A stretch of DNA of 64,000 nucleotides from Hormiphora californensis (Eukaryota; Ctenophora; Tentaculata; Cydippida; Pleurobrachiidae): positions 872,501 through 936,500 of the forward strand of contig CM035353.1 of assembly GCA_020137815.1 (NCBI GenBank), written 5' to 3'. How positions within the stretch are numbered: position 1 is the stretch's first letter; every line of letters begins with the position of its first letter. The position numbers and the translations under genes are program-made. Below, one piece after another: positions 1-12,300 of the stretch. The notes below the pieces were generated by a model, which saw nothing but the letters and a program-made list of their open reading frames with translations, was not told the DNA's origin and did no database searches.

Positions 1-60
1 GTTTCACTGTTGCAAAGGAGGGTTAGAACAAGTATCTGCTGCCCAGGCAGATGATGAACA

Positions 61-140
61 ACTAACTCACCTCACACATGTAACACATGTAACTCATGTA
101 ACACCCTGTATGTAACTCATGTAACACCCTGCACTGTCTA
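61..140. repeat. short ATGTAACAC tandem repeat
   Basis: Imperfect tandem copies of a motif built on catgtaacaccctg lie just upstream of the SAM exon. Bases 1-60 have no recognisable gene; a short open stretch in them could be the end of an earlier exon, but nothing confirms this. Confidence 0.5.
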
Positions 141-183
141 GGTAGATTACAATGATTATAATGTTACATTACAATACAGGTAG

Positions 184-326
184 ATGATGATTATGGAGCG
201 AATGCAAGGTCTCCACAGGTGGAGTACAGTGGATGTGAAAACCTGGGCATCCACCGCCCTGGGGTCGGACATAGCGGAGTTGTTTGAAAGGGAAGAAATC
301 ACCGGGGAGTGCCTATCTGAAATTAG
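184..326 (+). CDS. SAM-domain protein, N-terminal half of the domain (exon)
   Basis: From an ATG at 184 the reading frame gives a sequence with the SAM signature WSTVDVKTW followed by LFEREEITGECL, and ends at a GT donor at 327 after two bases of a codon. The next exon at 1080 begins with the base that completes this codon and carries the rest of the domain, so the two exons support each other. SAM domains are helical protein-interaction modules of signalling and scaffold proteins. The start is unsure: an in-frame TAG at 181 precedes the ATG, but an AG acceptor at 217-218, just before the conserved Trp, would make this an internal exon. The gene continues beyond the second exon but I could not follow it. 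Confidence 0.7.
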
Positions 327-513
327 GTAAATATCATCATGACAACCATCACATATTGTTTCGTCATTTCTTAATTTCACAATTAGAGCACTAATTTTTG
401 GTTGGTTTATAAATTAATGTGTCTCAAACTAATTTTGAAAACTTGAAAAATGTAGATTTTGTAGTCGTATAAATGGATGTTCTCTCTCGCGCTCTGCCTC
501 TCTATCTCTCTCT

Positions 514-609
<96 letters not shown>

Positions 610-1079
610 TTCTCACCTTCTCTCTTTATCCCAAATACAATACGATAAAAAAGGGGCGAGAATAACATGTGATATTTGACCTGTTATCGAGTCCCTTTGT
701 TTCTCTCTACTATCCCTCTTTCTCAATTCTCTCTCGTTACTATATCCCTGTGCATTTATCGTTTCTTTGTACGTAATAGGCAGGTTAGAAAAGATATTTT
801 CTCTCGTTATTTAATCGCGAGCTCACACGAAGTTAAATTCAAAAAATATTTGCCTCTTACAGGTAATTAATCTATTATACAGAAGAGAATAATGTCGAAT
901 CGGAAATAGATTTTTCAAATATTTAAAACAAAGGTGTCCAAATTTCAAAATCCTTTGTCTTTTTTTCGCTTGGAATTTATGAAAAAGAAAAGAATCGGCG
1001 CTTCAAATCGAAAAAAAAATCATACCTCACCGCGTACTTTTTGAGAGAAGAATTTCCTTTATTTCTTTCCCTCCTTTAG
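327..1079 (+). other. SAM gene intron with (CT)n array
   Basis: Intron between the two SAM exons, GT at 327 and a pyrimidine-rich tract ending in AG at 1078-1079. It contains a long CT dinucleotide array at about 480-612. Peptides rich in Ser-Leu or Arg-Glu read from it are artefacts of the repeat. Confidence 0.65.
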
Positions 1080-1210
1080 TATTGAAGAACTGAAAGAGAT
1101 GGGAGTTCAGAAAATGGGGAGAAGACTGTTGGTTATGAAGAAGTTGAAGAGTCTAATGGGGGCAATAACCCGGGGCGGAGATCTGATGATTGATGAGGAC
1201 AAAATATCAG
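1080..1210 (+). CDS. SAM-domain protein, C-terminal half of the domain (exon)
   Basis: The exon opens after a tttag acceptor and reads IEELKEMGVQKMGRRLLVMK, the classic second half of a SAM domain (Leu-x-x-Met-Gly-Val then Gly-x-Arg and a C-terminal helix). It ends at a GT donor at 1211 in phase 1. The residues after the domain (ITRGGDLMIDEDK) are hydrophilic. No later exon could be assigned with confidence, because the next 8 kb is mostly CT/GA microsatellite. The domain is well supported; the identity of the full protein is unknown. Confidence 0.7.
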
Positions 1211-1697
1211 GTACAGCCCCCTTTTATTCAGATATTGTGTAGATGGGATAGGTGGTATTTCATGGGGGAAGGGGTAGGTTGGGAATTTTTGATAAGACCC
1301 ATTTTTGGGTAAGAGGGTATATGCGTTTCTGTGAAGAAAGAGATCCAGCCTAGTCTAGCTAGGCAACCATAACCTCTACTAGACATCAGGTGGACATTTG
1401 AGCATTTTGTTTTTGTCATTCAAGATTTCCTTCAAAGCCCATTACCTACCTCAAAACTACCGATTGCCATTCTACGTCCAAATTCCGAGAACTTTGTCTA
1501 GGAAGTATTCTGAAAATAGAATCCTAGTTTCCATAGGAACGCATTCTAAAAAGTGATTGTAATTATTTTTAGTAGCCATTTTGTCGCTCGCTTCGTCTTT
1601 TCATCTCCTTCTTTATCTCTTGTCCATTTCCGCCACTGGCCGATAATCCATGAGTGGAGACGATTACGCTAACAAGTAATTTCTTACGAACTTGAAA

Positions 1698-1779
<82 letters not shown>

Positions 1780-2129
1780 TGATAGGCCGCGAACAACGTG
1801 ATAATACCTTCCGGTTGTCCTTTCCCACCAACAACTAAAGAGAGAGAGGGAGTATTATAGTAGGCGGAATTAAGAAAAAGAAATAAAAAGTCCTGTGATC
1901 TAACGGTTCTCTCAAGGAGCTCAGCCTTCCCCTCTCTACTTTTACTCGCCTGATCATTAAAGCATCAATCGATCCTTCTCTCTCATGCACAGTGTGGGTG
2001 TGAGTTAATTGGGGGATAACTTTCTATTGGTCAGAGAAAAACTGAAAGTGCAAGAGAATAGTTGCCGTAGTAGCCCTGAGATTATACTATTGGCCAAGGC
2101 ACGTGGGGAAGTTGGAGAAACTAATTTTA
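1211..2129. repeat. non-coding stretch with (GA)n array at 1700-1776
   Basis: I see no gene here. The only clear structure is a GA dinucleotide array of about 77 bp at 1700-1776. Confidence 0.6.
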
Positions 2130-2248
2130 CAATAGATCATCTAGCTATTAAACAACCAATCAGAACTCGTTATTTAGGTCACGTGACTGGTTATCAGCCA
2201 ATCAGGGACCAGTATTTCCTGATTCGGTCGGTTCCTGCAATAGATCAT
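2130..2248 (+). mobile_element. short CCAAT/E-box MITE, copy A, with 11-bp flanking repeat
   Basis: A 97-bp unit (2141-2237) contains CCAATCAG, then GGTCACGTGACTGG, then CCAATCAGG, and ends ATTCGGTCGGTTCCTG. It is flanked on both sides by CAATAGATCAT (2130-2140 and 2238-2248), which looks like a target duplication. Near-identical copies occur at 8171-8285 and, reversed, at 13967-14055. Confidence 0.7.
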
Positions 2249-2370
2249 TTTACTACTGGCGCCATGCGCCTTTAATAATAGAATCGGATCTGACCATTAG
2301 GTATTAACACCAGTTTATTTACAAGTCGTAGTCGGAGAAGGTCGAAGTGTGAAGGAGATAAAACAAGCTT

Positions 2371-2400
2371 GAGAGAGAGAAGAGAGAGAGAGAGAGAGGC

Positions 2401-2466
<66 letters not shown>

Positions 2467-2665
2467 GAGGGAAAAAGATAGAGATGGATAGAGAGAGAGA
2501 GAGGGAAAAAGATAGAGATGGATAGAGATTAGGTGAATGGGGTGGTCCTGTCATCGGCAAAGCTGTGTCTCTCACATTGTGTGTCATTGGATAGGTGACA
2601 ATTGGGTCAGAGAGGGAAAGGGATAGAGAGAGAGAGAGAGTGAGAGAGAGAGATAGCGAGAGGAG
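2371..2665. repeat. (GA)n microsatellite cluster
   Basis: Interrupted GA dinucleotide arrays, including a directly repeated GA-rich block around 2485-2527. The stretch 2249-4687 otherwise shows no gene: only scattered CT/GA arrays and unassigned sequence between 2900 and 3600. Confidence 0.8.
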
Positions 2666-3839
2666 TTGGGCGAGTGGGCAATTTCATCCCGGTTAAAAGG
2701 CACCAGTTAGTTGATTCTTCAAGCACTGACCTTCAACCTCTGTCACAATTGTTCAATTGTTCCTCTCTCTCTCTCGCCATATCATTATATCTATCTCGTT
2801 CCCTCTCTCTTTCCCTCAACTCCATGTGTTCCCAAAATTCCTTTTCTTTCCTATTTTCCACGTTATATTCTTTGGAGCATTGGACAAAACAATAGCATAT
2901 AACATGCCGAATATATATCACAACCTTTCACAGAAAACATCTTGTTATCCCCCCCCCCTGTAAATAACCTAGCATCTAAACCCGGGTTTATTGATTACCT
3001 CGAGTCATATATATCAGCTCGAATTATTATTACCATTTTACTGCACGTTCAGTTCATACTAGTATGTTTATTGGACACAGTGAGACTACCTGGATTATGA
3101 TTGTTATTAGGATCAACCATAATCTACGATGTATAACGTCATCGGACGGCCTCATCGATCGAGAAATAGCCACGTGTAGTGCAAAAAACATCATTTAAAG
3201 CATGTGAATTGTTATCCTAACGAGACTCTAAGAATAGTCCAGCGATATACATCATTTGTTTAGTCTCAAATTCAATTAACAGTGAGAACTTTTTTCCTTT
3301 TTTTTTCGACGTCAGCGCGGCTATTTCTCGAACCATGTGAGAACTTTAAATTATGTTTGATTTGGCTGAGTATCCTTTGGTTTTAAACATGCTGGGAGAA
3401 CTCCGAGGTATATATTGTGAGACGAAGAAGAAGGAAGGATAGACAACCTGAGAGAGAGAGATAGAGAAAGAGAGTGGGAGAGATGTTGTCCTGGGTACCT
3501 GACACACAGGCACGCTTACGTTAAACTCTCGGTGTGTGAAAATTCGGCCAAGTTTAAACATTGCGCTGCCTACCCCATGGTAACTGAAATCCCAACCCTC
3601 CTTTCTCTCTGTCTAACTATCTTCCTCTCTCTCTTTCTGTCTCTCATCTGCAGCAGCTGAGTCAGCATGTACCCATATAAAGGGTTCATTTTGTCTGTGA
3701 GAACATATGCTCCCTCTCTCTCTCCGCTCTTCCTATCTATCTATCTATCTCGCCCTCACTCCATCACTCCCCGATATTAGAAGCCTGTCTAAAGACTGCC
3801 CAGATGAACCTACCTTTTCACGGCAGACACTGCTCCAGA

Positions 3840-3949
3840 TCTCTCTCTCTCTCTCTCATCATCTCTCTCCTCTGGCTCGTCTCTCTCTCGTCTCTCTCAT
3901 CCTCTCTCTCTCCGTCTCTCTCTTCTCATCCTCATCTCTCTCGCTCTCT

Positions 3950-3987
<38 letters not shown>

Positions 3988-4055
3988 CGTATGGGTCTCT
4001 CTCTCTCAACTCTCTCTCTCGTCTCTCTCCTCCTCTCTCTCTCTCTCACACACCC
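3840..4055. repeat. (CT)n microsatellite cluster
   Basis: Interrupted CT arrays. The Ser/Leu-rich and Arg/Glu-rich open frames here come from the repeat and are not genes. Confidence 0.85.
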
Positions 4056-4364
4056 TAGGATGTCGAACACATGGACGTGAGGACAAGTAGAAGCCTCTAA
4101 TCTCCAACTACTATAATACACCCCAAGATCAGTCATCGCTCTCCAATTTTCACTTAGTTCCCCAGGCTCTCGTCTCTCTGATCTCCCTCTCTGATCTCTC
4201 CCTCTCTGATCTCCCTCTCTGATCTCTCCCTCTTCAAAATACATCATCTCTTGAGAGAGCTGTCTCTTCCCCAAGTGTGATTCTCATCCGCTCTATGCCT
4301 AAGTAGGCTTCCCCTCCTACTGCCAGTTGTTATACCCCTCCTCCCTGGATGTATGTGTGTGAGG

Positions 4365-4407
4365 GAAGGAGAGAGAGGGAGAGGGAGAGCTAGAGAGAGG
4401 AGAGGAG

Positions 4408-4478
<71 letters not shown>

Positions 4479-4518
4479 GAGAGAGACGAGAGAGAGAGAG
4501 ATGAGGAGAGAGGAGAAG

Positions 4519-4597
<79 letters not shown>
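4365..4597. repeat. (GA)n microsatellite cluster
   Basis: Interrupted GA arrays about 230 bp long, opposite in polarity to the CT arrays around 3.9 kb. Confidence 0.85.
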
Positions 4598-4601
<4 letters not shown>

Positions 4602-4687
4602 CCCTGCCACAGAACTACGGAAGTTTCATCTGTTCCGACCGGTAGCACAAAACTCATCTAAGTCATGGAGTCTCAATTTTCTCTCTA

Positions 4688-5453
4688 GGGTAAGCTGGGG
4701 TAAATGGCCCGCGGTTAAAAGGTTGGGCCCATGGTATGGGGCACGAACGTGGCCCTAAGTTATTACATTGGTTCACGTGACTTTTTCTCCAGCGGAGTCA
4801 CCTGCTGTCGTTCTGTTCCGATTTTCTGCTTTAAAAAACTGCGTCATTTCTGTTTGGGTTGGCGATTTTTAATTTTTGCAAAAAACTGCCAGTTGGCCGT
4901 TTAATTCTCTAAAACGTGTATAACAATTTTTGAAGAAATTGGATTTTTGTTGTCTTAATTGTCAATTTTGTGAAAATCGGGGCAAATTGGGCCCACTCTC
5001 CGGGCAAAGTGTCGCGGTCTGGGGCAAGTGGCCACCTCTAGACCAATGAAATGGCGCCTGCAATACCACGTGATATGGAATGGACAAAAATGAGACAGAA
5101 CGATCAAATAGGCAAAGTGGCCATGTTCGGTGCAAACATGGGCCACTTTGCCCCTAGTTTGATCGTTTCGTCTAACAACACCAGCACGTGAATAAAATCC
5201 GAGCAATTGCTATTGGCTTGGGCCACTTTTTCCCGGTGCAAATTTTTCCAAAAAAACGCATCACCAAAACTTATTTGAATTGAATTAATAACCCATTAAA
5301 TAAACCTTGATATCATAAAGAAAAAAATTTTAGCTCGCTGAAAGGAAAAGGTTTCATTGGATAGCCTATCTAATTTTTTTCTTTCGCCTATATAAATTGG
5401 TATTTAGAACCTAAAACGCGTAAAAGTGGGCCAAATTTTACCCCAGCTTACCC
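4688..5453. mobile_element. 766-bp TIR element with TA target site (mariner-like MITE)
   Basis: The left end GGGTAAGCTGGGGTAAA (4688) and the right end TTTACCCCAGCTTACCC (ending 5453) are inverted copies, each flanked by TA (4686-4687 and 5454-5455). A TA duplication is typical of Tc1/mariner transposition. There is no transposase ORF, so it is non-autonomous. Internally it repeats motifs such as gggccactttgcccc in both orientations. Confidence 0.75.
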
Positions 5454-5675
5454 TATGCTACCCAGTAAATACCCACTTGCCCCCGCTTTTTTCAACTCGA
5501 GCAGATCACCAGCCCCTCAAATCTGACATGTTCAGTGGTTACCCAGTGCATGGTTGACGCGAGGGGGGATCATTATGATAACTAAGGGTGCTGAAATACC
5601 CCTCCCAAAGAACAGTGATAGAGACCAGTGTTCACCGGGGTGCCGTAAACAGTAATATTCCATCTATCTTTAATC

Positions 5676-5676
5676 T

Positions 5677-5749
<73 letters not shown>

Positions 5750-6053
5750 CCTCTCTCACTGTTGCACGTGCAAGTTATTTTGCTGTCACGTGAATATAGC
5801 TGAACGCGTTCCCAAGACACTTGTTGCACCTGTCAGGCCCTCATGTGGACTGAGAGAGAGAGAGATGGAAAGTGAGAAAAAGGAGAAACAGCTAATGAAA
5901 CAAGAGAATTAAGAATACTAAAACCATGATAGGTGGCAGGGAGGATGAAATTCGTCAATTAAAGCCAGCGCCACAATTAACCGTTCAATGTATGCTGCCC
6001 CACCATGTGAGAGAGAGAGAGAGAGAGAGATTGAGAGGGAGAGAGAGAGAGAG

Positions 6054-6085
<32 letters not shown>

Positions 6086-6370
6086 GAGAGAGGGGAGAGA
6101 GAGAGAGAGAGAGAGAGACGAGAGAGATAGAGAGGAGACGAGGAAACCGAGAGTGTATAAATCAGAAGGAATGTGTATCGTTCCGTTGTGTAAAGGCTAA
6201 CACAAGCCGTTATAAGCATCCCACGTGACATAATATGTGTAGCTTCGTTTAGACCAATCAAAACCAACACTCTCTTTCTATCTGTCTCTTTCTCTCCCTC
6301 CCTCTCTCTCTCTCTCTTTCTCTCCCTCCCTCCCTCTCTCTCTCTCTCTCTCCTCTCTCTCTCACTCTCT
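5676..6370. repeat. CT/GA microsatellite arrays
   Basis: Three separate arrays: CT at about 5676-5752, GA at about 6008-6130 and CT at about 6296-6366, with short unique spacers. No gene is seen between them. Confidence 0.8.
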
Positions 6371-6481
6371 CTCATGGTACGACCAGGTTGTCGACTAAAC
6401 GCGCTTTCCTGAGTATACAGTGTTTACGATATTTCGTTAATTACCAAATTCCAAAATAAACCGCGACGCAGAAGAAGAAAG

Positions 6482-6585
6482 ATGGATAATGCACGATGTA
6501 GCCATGTCGGGGTGCAGCAACCGCCCGGGAGACCGGGAAGGAAATATTATAATACAGGGGGGCAGGAGCTGGAGCAATCTTTTAG
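6482..6585 (+). CDS. possible first coding exon, unknown protein
   Basis: An ATG at 6482 opens a 34-codon frame reading MDNARCSHVGVQQPPGRPG and on to LEQSFR, ending two bases into a codon at a good donor (ttttag|gtatga, exon end 6585). It contains no simple repeat, unlike everything around it, and looks like a first exon with a Pro/Gly-rich N-terminus. No downstream exon could be matched in phase, so the product is unknown and the call is weak. Confidence 0.3.
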
Positions 6586-6692
6586 GTATGATTTCTTCTT
6601 ACCGGAGAGCCACCTCAAATTGCACCTCCCCCTTTCACCACTTTGAGTGCTGCTGGATCTGCTATTTCTTTCCCTAGCTTAAAAAAAGACTG

Positions 6693-6695
6693 TGA

Positions 6696-6730
<35 letters not shown>

Positions 6731-6909
6731 CTATCTCTCTCTATCGCTCTCTCTTCTTTCTCTCTCTTTCTCTCTCTCTCTCTCTTCCCGTCTCTCTCTC
6801 TGCTCTATACTCTCTCTCTCTTCTCTCATTCTCTCTTTTCTCTCTCTCTCTCTCTATCATCTCTCTATTCTTTCTCTCTCTCTCATCTCTCTCTCTCTCT
6901 ATCTCTCTC

Positions 6910-6948
<39 letters not shown>
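6693..6948. repeat. (CT)n microsatellite cluster
   Basis: Interrupted CT arrays about 255 bp long. From 6949 to 8170 I see no gene: only a G-rich, C/A-poor stretch near 7290-7325 and 7740-7760 and unassigned sequence. Confidence 0.85.
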
Positions 6949-6950
<2 letters not shown>

Positions 6951-8170
6951 TCACACTGTGTGGGAAACGAGGTGCTATATCGCTGCTTGCGTTTTCAAGT
7001 CTGAAAAGCTTTTGACACACTTTGAAGGAGAATGGGGCAGATTCATGAGACCACCATCCTCTGCGAGAGCTTTGTATCTCTCCTAACACCTCCGCAAGCT
7101 TTCATTTCTCAAACTTGACTCCCCAATATAACTAATTGATGCACCAAAAGTCCTTACTTTCCCCAACCGCATTTTTCTCTCACGTTTTAACCCAAATTTA
7201 CGTGTTAACACGAATTCCTGAGGGGTTTCCCGGTTACCTTACCCCCCCTGGTTATCCCCGACTTAAACAAAGATGCAAAAGTAGGGGGAGACTAGAGGGG
7301 TGGTGGGGGGGGTGGGGGGGGGTTGGCTATCGTGGCTTAAGGGGCTTTCTAGTCCTTATTATAAAGTACAAATGCGTGGCGTGATGGTGATGATGACCTA
7401 TCCACACGTGCAAATGGTGGGGGTTGCCCTGGGAGGTGCACTGGGAGGGGTATTGGAGGGGGATACTGCACGTGCATGTTTTTTGTTGTTTGTTGCGTGT
7501 TCCTGTGTTGTTCCTGCGTTGTTTTGGGATCTACTGCTGAGGCCGCCATGATTACCAAAGCCTTTCTACCTACGTACCCCGTTGATTCTCTACACATGTC
7601 TACAATTCTACGGATCTTTATCACCTAATTCTACATGTTATTCAGCGGGATTTCCCTTGATGTTTATCACCAGCGCTCTACCACTACCAACCTCTTTACC
7701 CCGACATGGAGAGACAAAGAGTAAGAGGGGGAGACATAGAGACGGGTGGGGGGGGGCTATCGTAGGACTTCAATGGGCTTTCTAGTTACATACATATGAG
7801 TCGTGTACGTGTACGTGTATAGACACCGTGTATAGACACCTAATGAGTATATGTGGCTCCGTTATTTAATATTTCCATTAGTTTACCTCAAAGAAAATTA
7901 GTTTTTATTTCGAGAAATTGAAAGCTGGAATCACAGGGTTAATAGCCGTAAGCCGTCACTGAGATAGAGGTATCAGCCGGGTAAATATGCAGTGACATGA
8001 ACTTGAGATTCATATGCACGACTGTTTTCACCGCTAACATTGTAACTTACATCCATCACCATCCTGTCAGAGCATTGGCCTGACAGTCACCATCTAGCAT
8101 TCAACGTACTAGCACGAAGAAAATCTGTAACCCTCTTCTTATAAAGTATTCGGCTGTTCATTCATCTCAT

Positions 8171-8285
8171 AATCAGGAACCGACCGACACAAGTAAGCAA
8201 CCAATGAGAACTCGTTATTTAGGTCACGTGACTGGTTATCAGCCAATCAGGGACCAGTATTTCCTGATTCGGTCGGTTCCTGATT
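8171..8285 (+). mobile_element. short CCAAT/E-box MITE, copy B, with complete inverted ends
   Basis: This is the most complete copy: the left end AATCAGGAACCGACCGA (8171-8187) is the exact inverse of the right end (8269-8285). The interior carries CCAAT, the palindrome GTCACGTGAC and a second CCAAT, as in the copies at 2141 and 13967. Confidence 0.75.
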
Positions 8286-8437
8286 CATCTAGTAATCAGG
8301 AATTCCAGTCAGGACGGCTATTGTATAACAGGGGTTCAGCTGATCTCTACTATATATCTACTCAGGAACAATCCTTTATTCGCTGAAGTATAAGGTGATT
8401 GTATAAAGCCACGGGGTCAATCTGTGTCAATCAATTA

Positions 8438-8440
<3 letters not shown>

Positions 8441-8523
<83 letters not shown>
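8441..8523. repeat. (CT)n microsatellite
   Basis: A near-perfect CT dinucleotide array. From 8524 to 9308 no gene is seen; 8905-8965 carries a fragment (tagataaagagtccg) of the element family found whole at 49074-49654. Confidence 0.85.
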
Positions 8524-8526
<3 letters not shown>

Positions 8527-9308
8527 TTCTTTCTCGGTGATCACTGTATACAACATCAATCAGATAGTTTAACACAATAGAAGGGCACACGTGCCCTATA
8601 CAATTGTGCTATGAAAATACCGTTTTGTTCACAATGAGAGAGAAAGAGAGAAAGATAGAAAGAGAGAAAGCCAGAGAGAGGGAGATCTCCAACAAGCAAT
8701 CGATAATGAATCGTAGTAATACAGTTTAGAGACAAAAGACGAGAGGAATCACGGAGGCAGAATAATCACAGAAAGAAATTGAGCGAGAGTGATAGAGAGT
8801 GATAGATGGCGAGAGAAAAATAACTGGCTGACTATCAATAGAGAGTTTGTTGTACCTCTATACAATAATAATACTTTAATAAAGAAGTGTTAGGGCAGTT
8901 GTTTGGGTCCGCCTTGGGTTTAGATAAAGAGTCCGTTAGCACTAAAGTCCGCCTATCCGTGGGGGCATGGATAAGGGATTAAGGGGTGCAGTTGCTTGTG
9001 GTTTAGATTTTGTGGGGGACCGTTGACATAACGGTCCATCCTCCTAGGCTATCGGCTCTCACAACGGGCCGAAGGCGAGCCTAAGCGATTCAATGATTCA
9101 TCGAGCGATCATGACAGACTGGCAACCATCCTCCAACTGTGGATGTAAAGTCTGCCGGCTCTCACACATGCTGTAAGTGTGTATGTATTTGTGTGTGCAT
9201 GTGTGTTAATTGAGTGATTTCTCCAAATTCTGCCTAAAAGCCCTTCCTCATTAACAGCCCATTTCGGATGGAACACGTCTCGTATTCTTCTTACAGCTGC
9301 TGTGCAAT

Positions 9309-12300
9309 ATGAAGTGTGTTCTTAGCATCGCCCTACTGCTATTACAGTTATCGAGCTCTCAGGTTTGTGATCAATTGTTGTTTATCATCATCAAAATGAA
9401 TATGAGGCATAGAATTCCGACATCTAATCACCTAGCTTTCTAAGGGTACTTTTTCAATACGATTCATTAAACACGTCACACCTGGCCTCACACAGGTCAC
9501 GCCTCACACAGGTCACACAGGTCACACCTCATACAGGTCACACCTCACACCTCACACATCACACCGCACACATCACACTTCACATCCAACACTTCACATC
9601 CAACACTTCACACCCCAGACCTCACAAACCTCACACCTGGCCTCACCTCACACTTAACACTTCACACTCCAGAACTTAACACCTGGCTTCACACAGGTCA
9701 TACCTCACACCTCACACATGATACCTGGCCTCACACAGGACCTCACACCTCACACCTCACACAGGTCACACCTCACACCTCACACATGATACCTGGCCTC
9801 ACACAGGACCTCACACCTCACACAGGTTATACCTCACATAGGTCACACCTCACACAGGTTATACCTCACACCGCACACCTCACATACCTCACACCTCACA
9901 CCTGGCCTCACACAGGTCACACCTCGGTCCTCACACCTCAAACAGGTCACACCTCACAGCTCACACCTCACACCTCAAACAGGTCACACAGGTCACACAG
10001 GTCACACCTCACACTTAACACTTCACACCCAACACTTCACACTCCAGAACTTAACACCTGGCTTCACACAGGTCATACCTCACACCTCACACCTTCTGCG
10101 GGGGGAGTCAGGTGACAGGATTTTCTGACTCCCTGTGGCAGCCTAGGGCCTAATCTCATGGGGGGTGGGTGCTGCGGGTCCTTCGCAGGAAGGACCCGGG
10201 GAGGGAGGTCTCTCTGGGGAAAGGCCAGGGATAGGTCCCGTAGCCGCGATCCTGGGGCCTGATGGATCAATAAAGTGCGGTCAACTGTAACAAATGGTAT
10301 TAACACAAATTGAGGGAATCCTGCCCTACGACCAACACGATAACACTTAGTATATATATACCAACATTACTCAAGTGCCAATAAAGCTTTTGTGCAAGGG
10401 CTCCTGTTGCTCCAATAACAGGCACCGGCGGGCCAGAATTTGGCCGGGTGAACTTTCTTGAAAAACCGAGTAGGGGCCAGGAGCCCCTGGGGAACCTCTG
10501 CCAAAATTTCTAATCTCGGCACAGGATAAGTATATCTGAATTGCACTGTACCTAACAGCTCCGTGGTCTAATGGCCACAATCTGGGCTAAGAAGCATAAG
10601 ATGCCAGGTTCAAATCTCGGTCAGGCGACTTTATAGATATCTTTTTTCACTTTTGCTTGATATTGAAACATTTAAATTTCCGATAGTATCGGCGATACAC
10701 GATACAACAAAACATATATGACAGAGACCAGAAACTGGATTTTGGCAAACTAACAGCACCCGAAAAAACCATAAATCAAGCAGAGCTACTGGCAATACAA
10801 TTGGTAATAAAGAAACTACATACTAGAAATGGGAACAAAGGAGTCACACCTAGTGATCCACACCGACTCTAGCACTACACTATCACAGTCACAAACCAGG
10901 CTATGTATCTAGGAATAACCCTGGACAAAAACTTAAACTACAAAGCCCACGTCCAAAATAAAACAGAAACAATTAAACGATCTGCGAGACCACTGAGACA
11001 CCTCATGACAACAAAATGGGGAATAAGCACAGCCCAAGGTAGATACGTTCACGACAATATACTTATGAAGACCCTGACATACGGGGCAGGCATATGGGGA
11101 CAGAAAGTGCTGAAAAACCAAACACTCAAGATGAAACTGGAAGCAGCACAGAACTCTATCACTCGAAGGATCACCGGAGGACACGAACACACTCAACACA
11201 TAGTGCTAACCACAATGGCAGGAGTGGACGATGTCACTTACCATATCAACAAAGAAAGTATCAACAACTATATACACCTGAAGGTTAAGGGAAACTGGTG
11301 GACAGACCCCTTCCACACAAAAAAAGGAGCTCATCTAACGCACTCGAAAGCGATGAAATTACTCATAACAAGCCTAAAAATTCCTAATGCCATCGACCAG
11401 ACAAAACACACCGATATAACCTTTGAACAAAACTCCCAACTGAGCAAGAACAAAATAATAAACGCGTATACAGATGGGTCAAGAATTAAGAAAGACTCAA
11501 CACATATGACAGAGGCAGGAGCCATAATCTACATGGATAACCAGGAAATCATCCTCAAAGAGCCCCTTGCACCCGAAAACACCATAAATCAAGCAGAGCT
11601 ACTGGCAATACATTTGGTAATAAAGAAACTACATACTAGAAATGGGAACAAAGGAGTCACATCTAGTGATCCACACCGACTCTAGCACTACACTGAGAAG
11701 ACTAACAAGAAAATTTTCAAACCCAAAACAACTAACTGAAACCCTACGAAGTATACACAAACTGCAAAGAGATAATGGCGTAGAAATAGTAAAGGTGAAG
11801 GCCCTTGCAAACATAGAAGGTAATGAGAGGGCAGATCAAATAGCAAAACAAGCGACTGCAAACAGCAAAAACACCCAGAATGCACTGGGACAAACAAAGA
11901 GCCAAATAACGGCAAAGTTGAAACAACAACACAAGACAGGATTAATCGCTGAACTAAAGACAAAAAAGTACTCTGAGTTCACTACAACGATTATCGGGAA
12001 GATTATTAAAGAAAACACAAAACTAACAATCAAAAACAAGGAAACAATGAGAAGTCTGACACTAGCCATATCGGGCCAGAACAACCTGGCCTGGGAAGTG
12101 CCCTCTCCCACAGAGACCCTTCCATAAAACCCAACTGTGAGTTATGCGGGGCAAGAGAAAACTCCAAACACAAACTGCTAAACTGTCCTGACCTTGACCA
12201 CCTCAGACACACACAAGAGTACCAAAACATCAAAGAAAACATATACAATGAAGACGAGCCACTAGAACTAAGGAAACTCACCAATGTAGTCACCAAATCC

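Noticed and set aside
407-679. Ser/Leu-rich and Arg/Glu-rich open frames over CT/GA arrays (also at 1569, 2315, 3707, 4244, 5977, 6643)
   Set aside because: Dinucleotide repeats give stop-free frames on both strands; no start context, domain or splice support.
9786-10115. Thr/His/Ser/Pro-rich frames in the CACACCT satellite (also 12923-13311)
   Set aside because: Translation of a tandem repeat. Only the part from 13443 belongs to a supported exon.
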